This document shows, piece after piece, positions 52,279 through 60,363 of a stretch of 64,000 bases of DNA. The translations under genes were made by a program, and so were the position numbers. The notes beneath the pieces were generated by a model. The model worked only from the letters and a program-made list of their open reading frames with translations. It was not told the origin of the DNA and did no database searches. Source of the stretch: Caldicoprobacter algeriensis (lineage in GTDB: Bacteria > Bacillota > Clostridia > Caldicoprobacterales > Caldicoprobacteraceae); assembly GCF_023838525.1 (NCBI RefSeq), contig NZ_JAHUQD010000003.1, positions 124,001 to 188,000 of the forward strand, given 5' to 3'. Numbering within the stretch: the first letter of the stretch is position 1; every line of letters begins with the position of its first letter.

Positions 52279-53205
52279 ATGATGCTATCATATGGAAAAG
52301 TTTGGCCTACAATGATAACTCCTTTTACAAATGATAACAAAATTGATTATAAAGCATTGGAAGATTTGATAGAGTGGTATATTGATCACAACGTAGATGG
52401 ATTATTTGCAGTTTGCGGTTCCAGTGAAATGTTTCACCTCTCATTGAGAGAACGGGTAAATATAGCGAGTTTTGTAAAAGAAAAAGTTTGTGGTAGAGTA
52501 CCTGTGATTGCATCGGGGCATGTGTCGGAGTCAATAGATGATCAAATAGAAGAATTAAAAAGAATGGTTGATACCGGAATTGATGCTTTAATTTTAATCA
52601 GTAACAGACTTGCACGCCAGGAAGACGATGATAACGTCTGGAAAAAAAATACTGAACTTATATTAAAAGAAATTACTGATATTCCTTTAGGCATTTATGA
52701 GTGTCCATATCCATACAAAAGATTGTTGTCGCCCGAATTGCTAAAATGGTGTGCTGCTACACAGAGGTTTTTCTTGATGAAGGATACATCGTGTGACTTA
52801 GAATTGTTATCAGCGAAATGCAAAGCGGTTTCTGGTTCCAATCTCAAAATATACAATGCTAATACTGCAACTCTTGTCAAGTCAATGGAATTTGGTGTGG
52901 CAGGTTATATGGGAGTAATGGCCAATTTTCATCCTGATTTATATGTAAGCCTTATGGATAACATTCAATCTAAAGATACAAAGCTTAAAAAACTTGAAAG
53001 TTTTTTGAGCCTTGCGTCTCTTATAGAATCTCAGTGTTATCCCATTAGTGCAAAATACTACCTGCGGCTTGAAGGTCTAGCTATAAATTTGGATACAAGA
53101 TCAAGAAGCTTAAACGATTTTACTCCTGAAATGAAATTGCAGGTGGAATACCTTTATAATCTCACTATGGAATATAGACAAGAATTTTTAGCTCTAAAAG
53201 GATAA
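52279..53205 (+). CDS. DHDPS/N-acetylneuraminate lyase family aldolase
   Basis: This 308-residue class I aldolase-type TIM barrel has the Schiff-base Lys168 (FFLMKDTSCD), the proton-relay Tyr140 (YECPYPY) and the substrate loop CGSSEMFHLSLRERV in place of the usual GTTGE, so it is not a standard dihydrodipicolinate synthase. Members in catabolic operons cleave or dehydrate 2-keto sugar acids, sialic acids or hydroxyproline-derived acids. Being first in an operon with a TRAP importer it should act on the imported acid or its oxidised form. Base composition is AT-rich. Confidence 0.88.
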   Translation: MMLSYGKVWPTMITPFTNDNKIDYKALEDLIEWYIDHNVDGLFAVCGSSEMFHLSLRERVNIASFVKEKVCGRVPVIASGHVSESIDDQIEELKRMVDTGIDALILISNRLARQEDDDNVWKKNTELILKEITDIPLGIYECPYPYKRLLSPELLKWCAATQRFFLMKDTSCDLELLSAKCKAVSGSNLKIYNANTATLVKSMEFGVAGYMGVMANFHPDLYVSLMDNIQSKDTKLKKLESFLSLASLIESQCYPISAKYYLRLEGLAINLDTRSRSLNDFTPEMKLQVEYLYNLTMEYRQEFLALKG

Positions 53206-53222
53206 GCTTAATATGTGTTGAT

Positions 53223-53254
53223 AACATCCTATGAACTAAAGTTTATGGGATGTT
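53223..53254 (+). other. Intercistronic hairpin before dctP
   Basis: AACATCCTATGAAC (53223-53236) pairs along all 14 positions (two G-T) with GTTTATGGGATGTT (53241-53254) around the loop TAAA. No T-tract follows, so it is not a terminator; more likely an mRNA processing or stability element. Confidence 0.75.
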
Positions 53255-53294
53255 GTGATATATATTCAATATTACCAAAGAAAGGGGATCATTT

Positions 53295-54368
53295 ATGAAT
53301 AAAAAATTATTGAGTTTATTGCTGGTTTTATCTATTATTCTAAGCTTTACTTTAATAGGCTGCAATAAAAATACTGGAACAAATGAAAAGGCTACTCCTG
53401 GAAATGAGTCAAACCAGAAAACAGAAGAGAAAAAGCCATCAAAGAAGTTTGCTCTGCGTTTCTCTACGGCATCGGTTCCTACTGATGCTCATACAGAAGC
53501 TCTTTATAAATTTAAAGAAGCCATAGAGAAAAGCACTGATGGTCAGATAACGGTTGAAGTTTACCATTCTGGTTCTCTTTATGGTCAAGGGGAAGACTGT
53601 GAAGCTACTATAAGAGGCGATCTTGAAATGTGCTATATGTCGGCTCAGTGGATTGCTGAAAAAGTACCGGAAGTTTCAATGTTTACTGCAGGGTATATTT
53701 TTAAAGACTATAATCACATGACAAAAGTGTTAAACGGTGAAATTGGTCGTGAATTATTTGATACTGTTGCCAAAAAAATAGGAGCAAGGCCGCTTGCTGC
53801 CTTTTATCTTGGTGCTAGGCAATTGAATTTGCGAGATATTGGTAGAGAAGTTAAAACTCCAGCCGACTTAAAAGGTGTTAAACTAAGAATGCCCAATACT
53901 CCAGCATGGCTGTTTTTAGGGAAAGCTCTGGGGGCAAATCCTACGCCTCTTGCGTTTAACGAAGTTTATCTGGCATTGAAAACGGGTACTGTCGATGGAC
54001 AAGATAACCCGCTTCCAACAACTAAAAATGCAAAATTCTATGAGGTTACCAAGTATATTATACTTACTGAGCATGTTATTGATTCAGTATGGCCAACTAT
54101 TAACGAAAAGGTATGGCAGGAAATGGGGCCAGATTTGCAGAAAAAAATGTTGGAAGCCGTAGAAGTTGCAAGACAATATTGTGATAAAAAGAACCTTGAT
54201 GCAGAAAAGGAGCTTGTGGAGTTTTTCAAGCAACAAGGACTTACGGTTATTGAACCTGATAAAGAAGCATTCAGAAATGCAGTTCAAAAAGCGTATCTTG
54301 ACAACAAAGAGATATCCGGTAAATGGGATATGGAACTTTATAATAAAATTCAGGAGCTGGCTAAATAG
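53295..54368 (+). CDS. dctP: TRAP transporter substrate-binding lipoprotein DctP
   Basis: This is a 357-residue extracytoplasmic solute receptor. The signal peptide ends in a lipobox (FTLIGC, Cys23), so it is tethered to the membrane, as usual in Gram-positives. The DctP fold shows LRFSTASVPTDAHTEALYKFKEAIE, YHSGSLYGQGEDCEATIRGDLEM, ADLKGVKLRMPNTPAWL and FNEVYLALKTGTVDGQDNPLPT (segments). The Arg in KLRMPN is the family's carboxylate-binding residue, implying an organic acid ligand. It is bracketed by two hairpins, consistent with higher expression than the membrane subunits. Confidence 0.94.
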   Translation: MNKKLLSLLLVLSIILSFTLIGCNKNTGTNEKATPGNESNQKTEEKKPSKKFALRFSTASVPTDAHTEALYKFKEAIEKSTDGQITVEVYHSGSLYGQGEDCEATIRGDLEMCYMSAQWIAEKVPEVSMFTAGYIFKDYNHMTKVLNGEIGRELFDTVAKKIGARPLAAFYLGARQLNLRDIGREVKTPADLKGVKLRMPNTPAWLFLGKALGANPTPLAFNEVYLALKTGTVDGQDNPLPTTKNAKFYEVTKYIILTEHVIDSVWPTINEKVWQEMGPDLQKKMLEAVEVARQYCDKKNLDAEKELVEFFKQQGLTVIEPDKEAFRNAVQKAYLDNKEISGKWDMELYNKIQELAK

Positions 54369-54383
54369 AATTTATTGTGCAAA

Positions 54384-54409
54384 TCCGGTCCTTTAAAATA
54401 AGGACCGGA
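54384..54409 (+). other. Intercistronic hairpin after dctP
   Basis: TCCGGTCCTT (54384-54393) pairs perfectly with AAGGACCGGA (54400-54409) across TAAAAT, followed by AAAGTTTTAATT. It may act as a partial terminator or 3' end protector so that the binding protein is made in excess over DctQM. Confidence 0.8.
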
Positions 54410-54435
54410 AAAGTTTTAATTAAGGGAGGATATCG

Positions 54436-54957
54436 ATGAATTCGAGAAAAATTTGGAAAGTGTTGCTTGATACGGTAGAAATATATATTCCCTTAATTAT
54501 ATTTTTAATAATGTTTATAGTATTTGTTGTAGAAATTTTCGCGCGATATTTATTTAATTATCCTCTTGACTGGTCATTTGAAGTTAGTAACTTAACCTAT
54601 GTTTGGACGGCAATATTGGGGGCATGCTATACTACGCGAAAACACGAGCACGTTTGTTTTACTCTTATTTATGAAAAATTTTCTTCTAAAGGAAGGTTAA
54701 TAGCAAACTGTTTGGGTAATCTTCTTGTGATTATAGCGTTTATTATTGCAATCTATCCGTCCTACAGCTATATTATGGCGTACCATAATACACATACGGC
54801 AGTTTTAGGAATACCCCTCGACATAGGTTTTATGCCTTTTCTTGTCTCTACGGTATTTATAATCAGTCATTTAATTTATGATACTGTAAACGATATACGT
54901 AAGCTTATATCTAAAAAGTACGATGTTGATGAAAACATAACCAATAATGCTATATAG
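54436..54957 (+). CDS. dctQ: TRAP transporter small permease DctQ
   Basis: The 173-residue subunit has four predicted membrane helices and the DctQ features FVVEIFARYLFNYPLDWSFEVSNL and ARKHEHV-like TTRKHEHVCF. It pairs with DctM to form the sodium-dependent permease. AAGGGAGG precedes the ATG. It lies between dctP and dctM, the standard order. Confidence 0.92.
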   Translation: MNSRKIWKVLLDTVEIYIPLIIFLIMFIVFVVEIFARYLFNYPLDWSFEVSNLTYVWTAILGACYTTRKHEHVCFTLIYEKFSSKGRLIANCLGNLLVIIAFIIAIYPSYSYIMAYHNTHTAVLGIPLDIGFMPFLVSTVFIISHLIYDTVNDIRKLISKKYDVDENITNNAI

Positions 54958-54993
54958 AGATGTAAAATTTCATGTAAAGGGTGGTAGTAAAAT

Positions 54994-56283
54994 ATGAGTA
55001 CAGCTGTATGGGTTCCATTAATAATGTTTGTATTAATTTTTATACTGAGGATTCCAATTTCTCTTGGTATGCTTTCTGCAGCCATTTTGTATCTTCTTGT
55101 AAAAGGTGCTAATATTGGTCAAATTGTAAATCTTGTTATGTTTAGGTTATATTCCAATTATACTGTCATAGCTGTTCCTCTATTTGTATTTAGCGCACTT
55201 GTAATGAATACTGGTAAAATAACAGAGAAGGTGTTCAATTTTGCTGATGCCTTAGTGGGTAGATGGAAGGGCGGATTGGGGCATGTGAATGTACTTGCGT
55301 CTCTCATATTTTCAGGTATGACCGGCTCTGCAGTTGCAGATGCTTCTGGACTTGGTATTATGGAAATAGATGCAATGAGGAAGGCAGGATATGACGATGG
55401 TTTTAGCTGTGCTGTAACAGCTTCGTCTGCAGTAATAGGACCCACATTTCCACCAAGTATTCCAATGCTTATTTATGCAATGCTCTCAGGGGCATCAGTT
55501 GGTGCTTTATTTTTGGGTGGAGTTGCGCCCGGAGTGCTGCTTGCAGTAGTTTTAATGGTTTACGTTGCGTATATTTCTAATAAGAGGAATTATCCCAGGG
55601 GACCTCAATATACTTTAAGGGAGTTTCTGGTTATTACATTTAAAGCTCTGCCAGCCCTTTTTACGCCTGTAATTTTACTTACATGCATATATACAGGTGT
55701 AGTTACACCCACTGAAGCTGCTGCAGTTGCTGCATTATACGCGCTTGTGGTTTCGATATTTGTATATAAGTCAATGGGCCTAAAAGAGCTTTTTAATGTA
55801 CTAAAAGAAACAGTTAAAACTACCGGTAACCTTGGCCTAATAGTCGGTTCTGCATTTGCGTTTTCATATATAGCTGCAAATGAGCGTATTCCGCAAACTT
55901 TTGCCAGCTTTTTCTTAGGAATTACAGATAATAAGTATGTATTTTTATTTATAATTAACATTGCATTTCTTATATTAGGTATGTTTTTTGATACTTCAAC
56001 TATACAGCTTGTATTTTTACCTATTGTACTTCCTGTTGTAAACGCTCTTGGTATAGATCTAGTTCACTTTGGGGTTGTAATTTGTCTTAATATGATGATA
56101 GGGCTTTTAACACCGCCTTTTGGTATGCTTTTGTTTATAACATCAGGAATTTCGGGGACACCTCTTAAAGATGTGATTAAAGAAACACTACCAATGACTG
56201 TGGTTATGATCATTTTCTTGTTTATATTAACCTTTGTGCCTGATATTGTAATGTTTATACCAAACCATATGATGGCAAGATAA
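54994..56283 (+). CDS. dctM: TRAP transporter large permease DctM
   Basis: This 429-residue permease has about 12 membrane helices, with family motifs FSGMTGSAVADASGLG, CAVTASSAVIGPTFPPSIPMLIYA, YTGVVTPTEAAAVAALYAL and LLTPPFGMLLFI. These contain the Na+ sites and elevator hairpins of the ion-transporter superfamily. Length and motifs are complete. GGTGG and a 9-base spacer precede the ATG. With DctP and DctQ it forms a full importer. Confidence 0.94.
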   Translation: MSTAVWVPLIMFVLIFILRIPISLGMLSAAILYLLVKGANIGQIVNLVMFRLYSNYTVIAVPLFVFSALVMNTGKITEKVFNFADALVGRWKGGLGHVNVLASLIFSGMTGSAVADASGLGIMEIDAMRKAGYDDGFSCAVTASSAVIGPTFPPSIPMLIYAMLSGASVGALFLGGVAPGVLLAVVLMVYVAYISNKRNYPRGPQYTLREFLVITFKALPALFTPVILLTCIYTGVVTPTEAAAVAALYALVVSIFVYKSMGLKELFNVLKETVKTTGNLGLIVGSAFAFSYIAANERIPQTFASFFLGITDNKYVFLFIINIAFLILGMFFDTSTIQLVFLPIVLPVVNALGIDLVHFGVVICLNMMIGLLTPPFGMLLFITSGISGTPLKDVIKETLPMTVVMIIFLFILTFVPDIVMFIPNHMMAR

Positions 56284-56307
56284 GAGTATAGAAAACGAAC
56301 TTAAACT

Positions 56308-56349
56308 GTACCTGCTGAGATAGAAAAAATCTATTGATGAAGCAGGTAC
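56308..56349 (+). other. Intercistronic hairpin between dctM and methyltransferase gene
   Basis: GTACCTGCT (56308-56316) pairs perfectly with AGCAGGTAC (56341-56349), with an inner GATAG/CTATT pairing. No direct T-run follows, though TTCTTTTTTTAT lies about 20 bases on; weak termination is possible. Confidence 0.65.
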
Positions 56350-56404
56350 CATCGCGAAAATAAAGTTTATTCTTTTTTTATAAAGCCTGTTGGAGGTTAA
56401 TTAT

Positions 56405-57505
56405 ATGAAAGATTATAGGTTAAGAAACCATATACCCATAAGTGGTCCAGCAACACGCGAGCCTTTTGTCGGCGATGAGCCCTATTTAAGAGTATCGCTT
56501 GGGTTTTGCCCGCGATGGTATAACAGGCGGTTGGGTATAGATTTTTCTGAAAAATGGCACCTTGACCCTGAATACCGATATGAGACCTTGGTGATAATGA
56601 AAGGATATCTCCACAAAATATTTCCTATGGTGCCTTATTTTACTCCGCTTTATGAAGATGGTATTGAAAGAAGCTGCGCAACAATTTCTGGTGTACACGG
56701 TGCTGTGTTTATCCCTCTTGTTTATGGGCTTGAGGTAACATATAGCAAGGATGACTGGCCGTGGGTTCGTGCTGATAAACATCTTACAAAGGAGCAGATA
56801 GAAAACCTTAAGCCTTTCGATCTGTACAGTAATCCGGTAGTTGTGCAACTTTTAGAGCAGATGGATATTATAGAGAAAAAATGGGGAATGATACATGGAT
56901 ATATCAACTATCAAGGTATTTTAAATAATGCCTTCAGAATAAGAGGCAGCGAAATATTTTTGGATATGTATGATGATCCTGATTTTGTGCATTTCTTTTT
57001 TAACCACATAGCACAGACTATCTTGAACGTTTCAAAGCTTATACAGGAAAGGCAAAGAAAATCGGGATTTTATATAAACCTGATGTCTCTTAGTAATTGT
57101 GTTATGAATATGATTTCGCCGGAACAATATCAAAAATTTGTTCTTCCTTATGATATGATGCTTTCTAAAGAGTATGAAAGGTTTGGTATCCATACATGTA
57201 ACTGGGATATAACGCCTTATATAAATGTACTTCGTAAAATTGATAAAATGGGATATATAGATATGGGAATGGTTTCGGATATGAAAAGGGTAAAAGAAGT
57301 ATTTCCGGATGCAAGGAGGGCAGTAATGTACAGCCCTGTAGAACTTGAGAAAAAAACTGCGGATGAAATAAGGTTAGATATACAGAGAATTTACGATGAA
57401 CTTGCCCCCTGCGACATAGTGATGGCAGATATTCAAGATACAACGCCCGACTCGAAGGTTATAGAGTTTTTAAATATAGTTGATGATGTTCAAGGGAAAT
57501 ATTGA
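56405..57505 (+). CDS. URO-D superfamily protein, methyltransferase-like
   Basis: The 366-residue protein has the uroporphyrinogen decarboxylase superfamily fold, but it is not HemE. It lacks the HemE N-terminal RAG/DTP motifs and has H263-x-C265 (FGIHTCNWD), which matches the zinc site of MtaA/MtbA-type cobalamin:thiol methyltransferases, with a possible third ligand Cys in ELAPCDIV. Other conserved parts are FLDMYDDPDFVHFFF and LSNCVMNMISPEQYQKFVLPYD. ATG 56405 follows GGAGG by 8 bases. No corrinoid protein is encoded nearby, so its methyl donor or even its reaction is open. It is paired with a divergent paralog downstream. Confidence 0.8.
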   Translation: MKDYRLRNHIPISGPATREPFVGDEPYLRVSLGFCPRWYNRRLGIDFSEKWHLDPEYRYETLVIMKGYLHKIFPMVPYFTPLYEDGIERSCATISGVHGAVFIPLVYGLEVTYSKDDWPWVRADKHLTKEQIENLKPFDLYSNPVVVQLLEQMDIIEKKWGMIHGYINYQGILNNAFRIRGSEIFLDMYDDPDFVHFFFNHIAQTILNVSKLIQERQRKSGFYINLMSLSNCVMNMISPEQYQKFVLPYDMMLSKEYERFGIHTCNWDITPYINVLRKIDKMGYIDMGMVSDMKRVKEVFPDARRAVMYSPVELEKKTADEIRLDIQRIYDELAPCDIVMADIQDTTPDSKVIEFLNIVDDVQGKY

Positions 57506-57544
57506 TGCTTATATCAATAATTCTGTTTTTGGGAGGTTTTGGCG

Positions 57545-58663
57545 TTGTTTGATGATATTATAGAATCCATTGCCAAAAAGCTAAAGGTAACCCCTGATGG
57601 AAAAGAAAAAATTGCAAAGGTATTAAATGGGGAGACGGTGGATTGTTTGCCTTTAATATTTTGGAAACCCCAAAACACAACTATTTTAGGCAAAACTTAT
57701 AATATGAAAGAACAGTTTTACAGCAAAGAAAAGATGCTTTATGCCCATTTGGAGGAAATAGAATGCTGTGCATGCTGTACATTTGATGCCCTTTTGTGTT
57801 TGCGCCCGAATTTCGGAACGGTGTTTATTCCTGCTATGTTTGGTCTTAAGTACCAGGTGTTTGAAGATAAATATCCCTGGTTGGTATCCCATCTTACTAA
57901 GCAGGATATAGTAAAATTTGAGTTTCCCGATCTGGACAAGAATGAAATGATGTGCAAAGCCCTAGAATATATTCGGTTTTTCAAAGAAAATTTGCCTGAA
58001 TGGATCCATGTGTACCTTCCCGATACTCAGGGGCCGTTTGATATAGCGCATATGGTGTATGGTGATGATATCTTCTTGGAACTTTATGATGATCCCCAGT
58101 TTGTACATGATCTTATGGAAATTTGTACACAGATGTATATACAAGTTTCAATAAAACTTAAAGAAGCAATAGGCGAAGCGTTGAACGAATGTTATCATGG
58201 GCATGCATTGGTTAGAGGTATTTATATGAAAAATGGTGGCGTGAGAATTTCGGAAGATAGTGCAACCCTTCTGTCGCCTTTTCATATCGATGAGTTTGTT
58301 GTACCATATCTGAAAAAAGCACTTGAGCCTTTTGGTGGAGGGTTTATACATTATTGTGGTAAAAATGACTATTTTTTAGAAGTCCTTCTTGATATGGACG
58401 AGGTGCGCGCAATAAACTTTGGCAATCCTGAAAAGCATGACTTTGAAACTGTTATGAAAAAGTTCTTGGATCATAATAAATGTTATTTTGGCTTGTGGCC
58501 TAAGATGCAGAATGAAACCATTAGCGAGTATATTATAAGAATGAAGAAGGTATCTGATGGAGGTAAAAGAGGTCTTTTGCTTCATTTTGACGAATCAATG
58601 TATCCTGATTATTCATGCGAGCAGATTTTCACTTTGTGGCAAAGTGTGATGACAAGTGCGTGA
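57545..58663 (+). CDS. URO-D superfamily protein, methyltransferase-like (second)
   Basis: This 372-residue paralog of the preceding gene diverges strongly, sharing FLELYDDPQFVHDLM and SPFHIDEFVVPYLKKAL. It has H269-x-C271 (FIHYCGKND), the zinc-ligand pattern of cobalamin-dependent methyltransferases, and a later Cys in HNKCYFGLWP as possible third ligand. The start is TTG 57545, 8 bases after GGGAGG; TTG 57539 is too close. A short Cys-rich stretch near residue 75 (ECCACC) is unusual and could bind metal. Role unknown; co-transcribed with the TRAP genes. Confidence 0.78.
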   Translation: MFDDIIESIAKKLKVTPDGKEKIAKVLNGETVDCLPLIFWKPQNTTILGKTYNMKEQFYSKEKMLYAHLEEIECCACCTFDALLCLRPNFGTVFIPAMFGLKYQVFEDKYPWLVSHLTKQDIVKFEFPDLDKNEMMCKALEYIRFFKENLPEWIHVYLPDTQGPFDIAHMVYGDDIFLELYDDPQFVHDLMEICTQMYIQVSIKLKEAIGEALNECYHGHALVRGIYMKNGGVRISEDSATLLSPFHIDEFVVPYLKKALEPFGGGFIHYCGKNDYFLEVLLDMDEVRAINFGNPEKHDFETVMKKFLDHNKCYFGLWPKMQNETISEYIIRMKKVSDGGKRGLLLHFDESMYPDYSCEQIFTLWQSVMTSA

Positions 58664-58680
58664 ATTTTAAAAGGAGAGAT

Positions 58681-58737
58681 ATGAATATATATTTTTCCTT
58701 AAAAAGTGTTATATTTAATATTGCAATTCTGTTATAA
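58681..58737 (+). CDS. 18-codon frame, possible truncated gene start
   Basis: AAAAGGAG followed by ATG 58681 opens an 18-codon frame (begins MNIYFSLKSV, ends AILL). The strong ribosome binding site placed 18 bases after the second methyltransferase-like gene suggests the start of a third operon gene that has been cut off at the island's edge. No similarity can be claimed. Confidence 0.25.
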   Translation: MNIYFSLKSVIFNIAILL

Positions 58738-58777
58738 AATATAGATACCAGTTGAAAGTTAGATTCCGAGGAGGAAT

Positions 58778-60250
58778 ATGGTGCGCATTTACAAGATATT
58801 GGTCATTCTATTATTGCTTTTGTTTCTAGGGATATCTGCCTTGTCAGGTTGTTCCATTGTTAAGAGGCTATATACGAAGTGCGATTTAAATGATGATAAA
58901 AATGACTCTTATATGTACGATAACGACAAAGATGGTCAAAGTGTCAACCACGACAGCGAAACGCTTGGCGGTGATGAGGGAAATGAATTGGGAAGGCAGC
59001 AGGAACAGGCGGCGAAAGATGCAAAACGGGATGATTTGGAGCCAGGACAAGGAGGTCAGCAATCCGAACAAAAGCCGAATGGACAAAACGATAATGCCCA
59101 TGATCAGGAGCCCCCTTCAGGTACGTCTTCTTTGGAAGGTCAAATCGAGAAGTATATGAACAAAATGACCCTGGAAGAAAAGGTAGGCCAGATGCTTATT
59201 GTAGGCTTTGATGGACTTGAGCCTTCACGAGCCATCAAGGATATGATACAGAACTACCACGTGGGAAGCGTTATACTGTTTCCGAGAAATGTCAAAGACA
59301 GCGTGCAGCTGGTCAGTCTCATCAATCAGTTAAAAGCACTTAATAAGAACAATCGTCTTCCGCTAATAATCTCAGCGGATCAGGAGGGTGGGAAGGTTCA
59401 TCGTCTTCCGGCGGATGCCACACGTTTCCCGGCAAATTTGATATTGGGCAGGAGGAACTCAGCACAGCTGGCATATGATGTGGGAAGGGTAACGGCTGCT
59501 GAAATGCGTGCTTACGGATTCAACCTAAACTTTGCGCCAGTCCTTGACATATTAAGCAACCCCAAAAATACCGTTATCGATGATAGAGCCTTGGACACTG
59601 CTCCTGATATTGTTGCCCGGCTGGGAGTGGCCTTGATGAAAGGGTTGAGGGATGGAGGAGTCATACCGGTAATTAAGCACTTTCCGGGGCATGGCGACAC
59701 CGTTATGGATTCTCATGTGGACCTGCCCATCCTAAACCATGATATGCAGCGCTTGAGGAGTTTTGAGCTCATACCTTTTAAACGGGCCATTGAAGAAGGA
59801 GCCGATATGGTCATGGTGGCCCATATACTCTTTCCCAATATAACCCAAGAAAAGGTACCTGCCAGCTTATCTCGTGAGGTAATTACGGGAGTGCTGCGCC
59901 AGGAGCTGGGTTTTGATGGAGTAGTCATATCGGATGATATGGAGATGGGGGCCATACAAAAGCACTACGGTATAGAGGATGCGGCTGTACGAGCAGTGCT
60001 GGCCGGTACCGATATAGTGTCGATATGCCACACTTATGAAAAGCAAAAACAGGCTTTCGAGGCCCTCATTAAGGCTGTCGACGATGGGACGATACCGATG
60101 GAGCGTATTGATGAGTCGGTGAAGCGGATTATCACTTTGAAGCTCAAGTATGGTTTGAATGATCAGCCGATGGATACCAGCAGCATTTCCAAAATAGTAG
60201 GGACAAAGGAGCACAGGGTTGTGGCTGACAAGGCATGGGGGAGGGAGTAA
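58778..60250 (+). CDS. Secreted GH3 beta-N-acetylhexosaminidase (NagZ-like lipoprotein)
   Basis: The 490-residue lipoprotein cleaves terminal GlcNAc from muropeptides in its family. The signal peptide ends in a lipobox (ALSGC). A polar low-complexity linker follows (about 35-115, rich in Asp, Gln, Glu, Gly). The GH3 catalytic domain has QMLIVGFDG, ISADQEGGKVHRL, the NagZ-specific KHFPGHGDTVMDSH (about 300-313, His-Asp dyad acting as acid/base) and nucleophile Asp near 385 in VISDDMEMGAI. No C-terminal sandwich domain is present, as in single-domain NagZ. GAGGAGGAAT precedes the ATG. It may work with NagA (8.5 kb) in wall recycling. Confidence 0.92.
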   Translation: MVRIYKILVILLLLLFLGISALSGCSIVKRLYTKCDLNDDKNDSYMYDNDKDGQSVNHDSETLGGDEGNELGRQQEQAAKDAKRDDLEPGQGGQQSEQKPNGQNDNAHDQEPPSGTSSLEGQIEKYMNKMTLEEKVGQMLIVGFDGLEPSRAIKDMIQNYHVGSVILFPRNVKDSVQLVSLINQLKALNKNNRLPLIISADQEGGKVHRLPADATRFPANLILGRRNSAQLAYDVGRVTAAEMRAYGFNLNFAPVLDILSNPKNTVIDDRALDTAPDIVARLGVALMKGLRDGGVIPVIKHFPGHGDTVMDSHVDLPILNHDMQRLRSFELIPFKRAIEEGADMVMVAHILFPNITQEKVPASLSREVITGVLRQELGFDGVVISDDMEMGAIQKHYGIEDAAVRAVLAGTDIVSICHTYEKQKQAFEALIKAVDDGTIPMERIDESVKRIITLKLKYGLNDQPMDTSSISKIVGTKEHRVVADKAWGRE

Positions 60251-60268
60251 TACTCCTCCCTTTTATTT
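60238..60268 (+). terminator. Terminator after NagZ-like gene
   Basis: GGGAGGGAGT and ACTCCTCCC form a hairpin around AAT, overlapping the stop codon, followed by TTTTATTTT. Confidence 0.85.
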
Positions 60269-60363
60269 TGTGAGGATTTTTGCTATACTGTATTCTGAAT
60301 CGCCATAGGAGAAAATTTTTTATACATTAAGAGATATCGAGCGAAAGAGGGTTTGGCTGACGC

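Noticed and set aside
52279-53205. Calling the aldolase dapA (dihydrodipicolinate synthase)
   Set aside because: The GTTGE substrate loop is replaced by CGSSE, and the gene sits in a catabolic TRAP operon, so a specific biosynthetic name is not supported.
56405-58663. Calling the two URO-D proteins hemE
   Set aside because: Both lack HemE N-terminal motifs, carry H-x-C zinc patterns and have no haem genes nearby.
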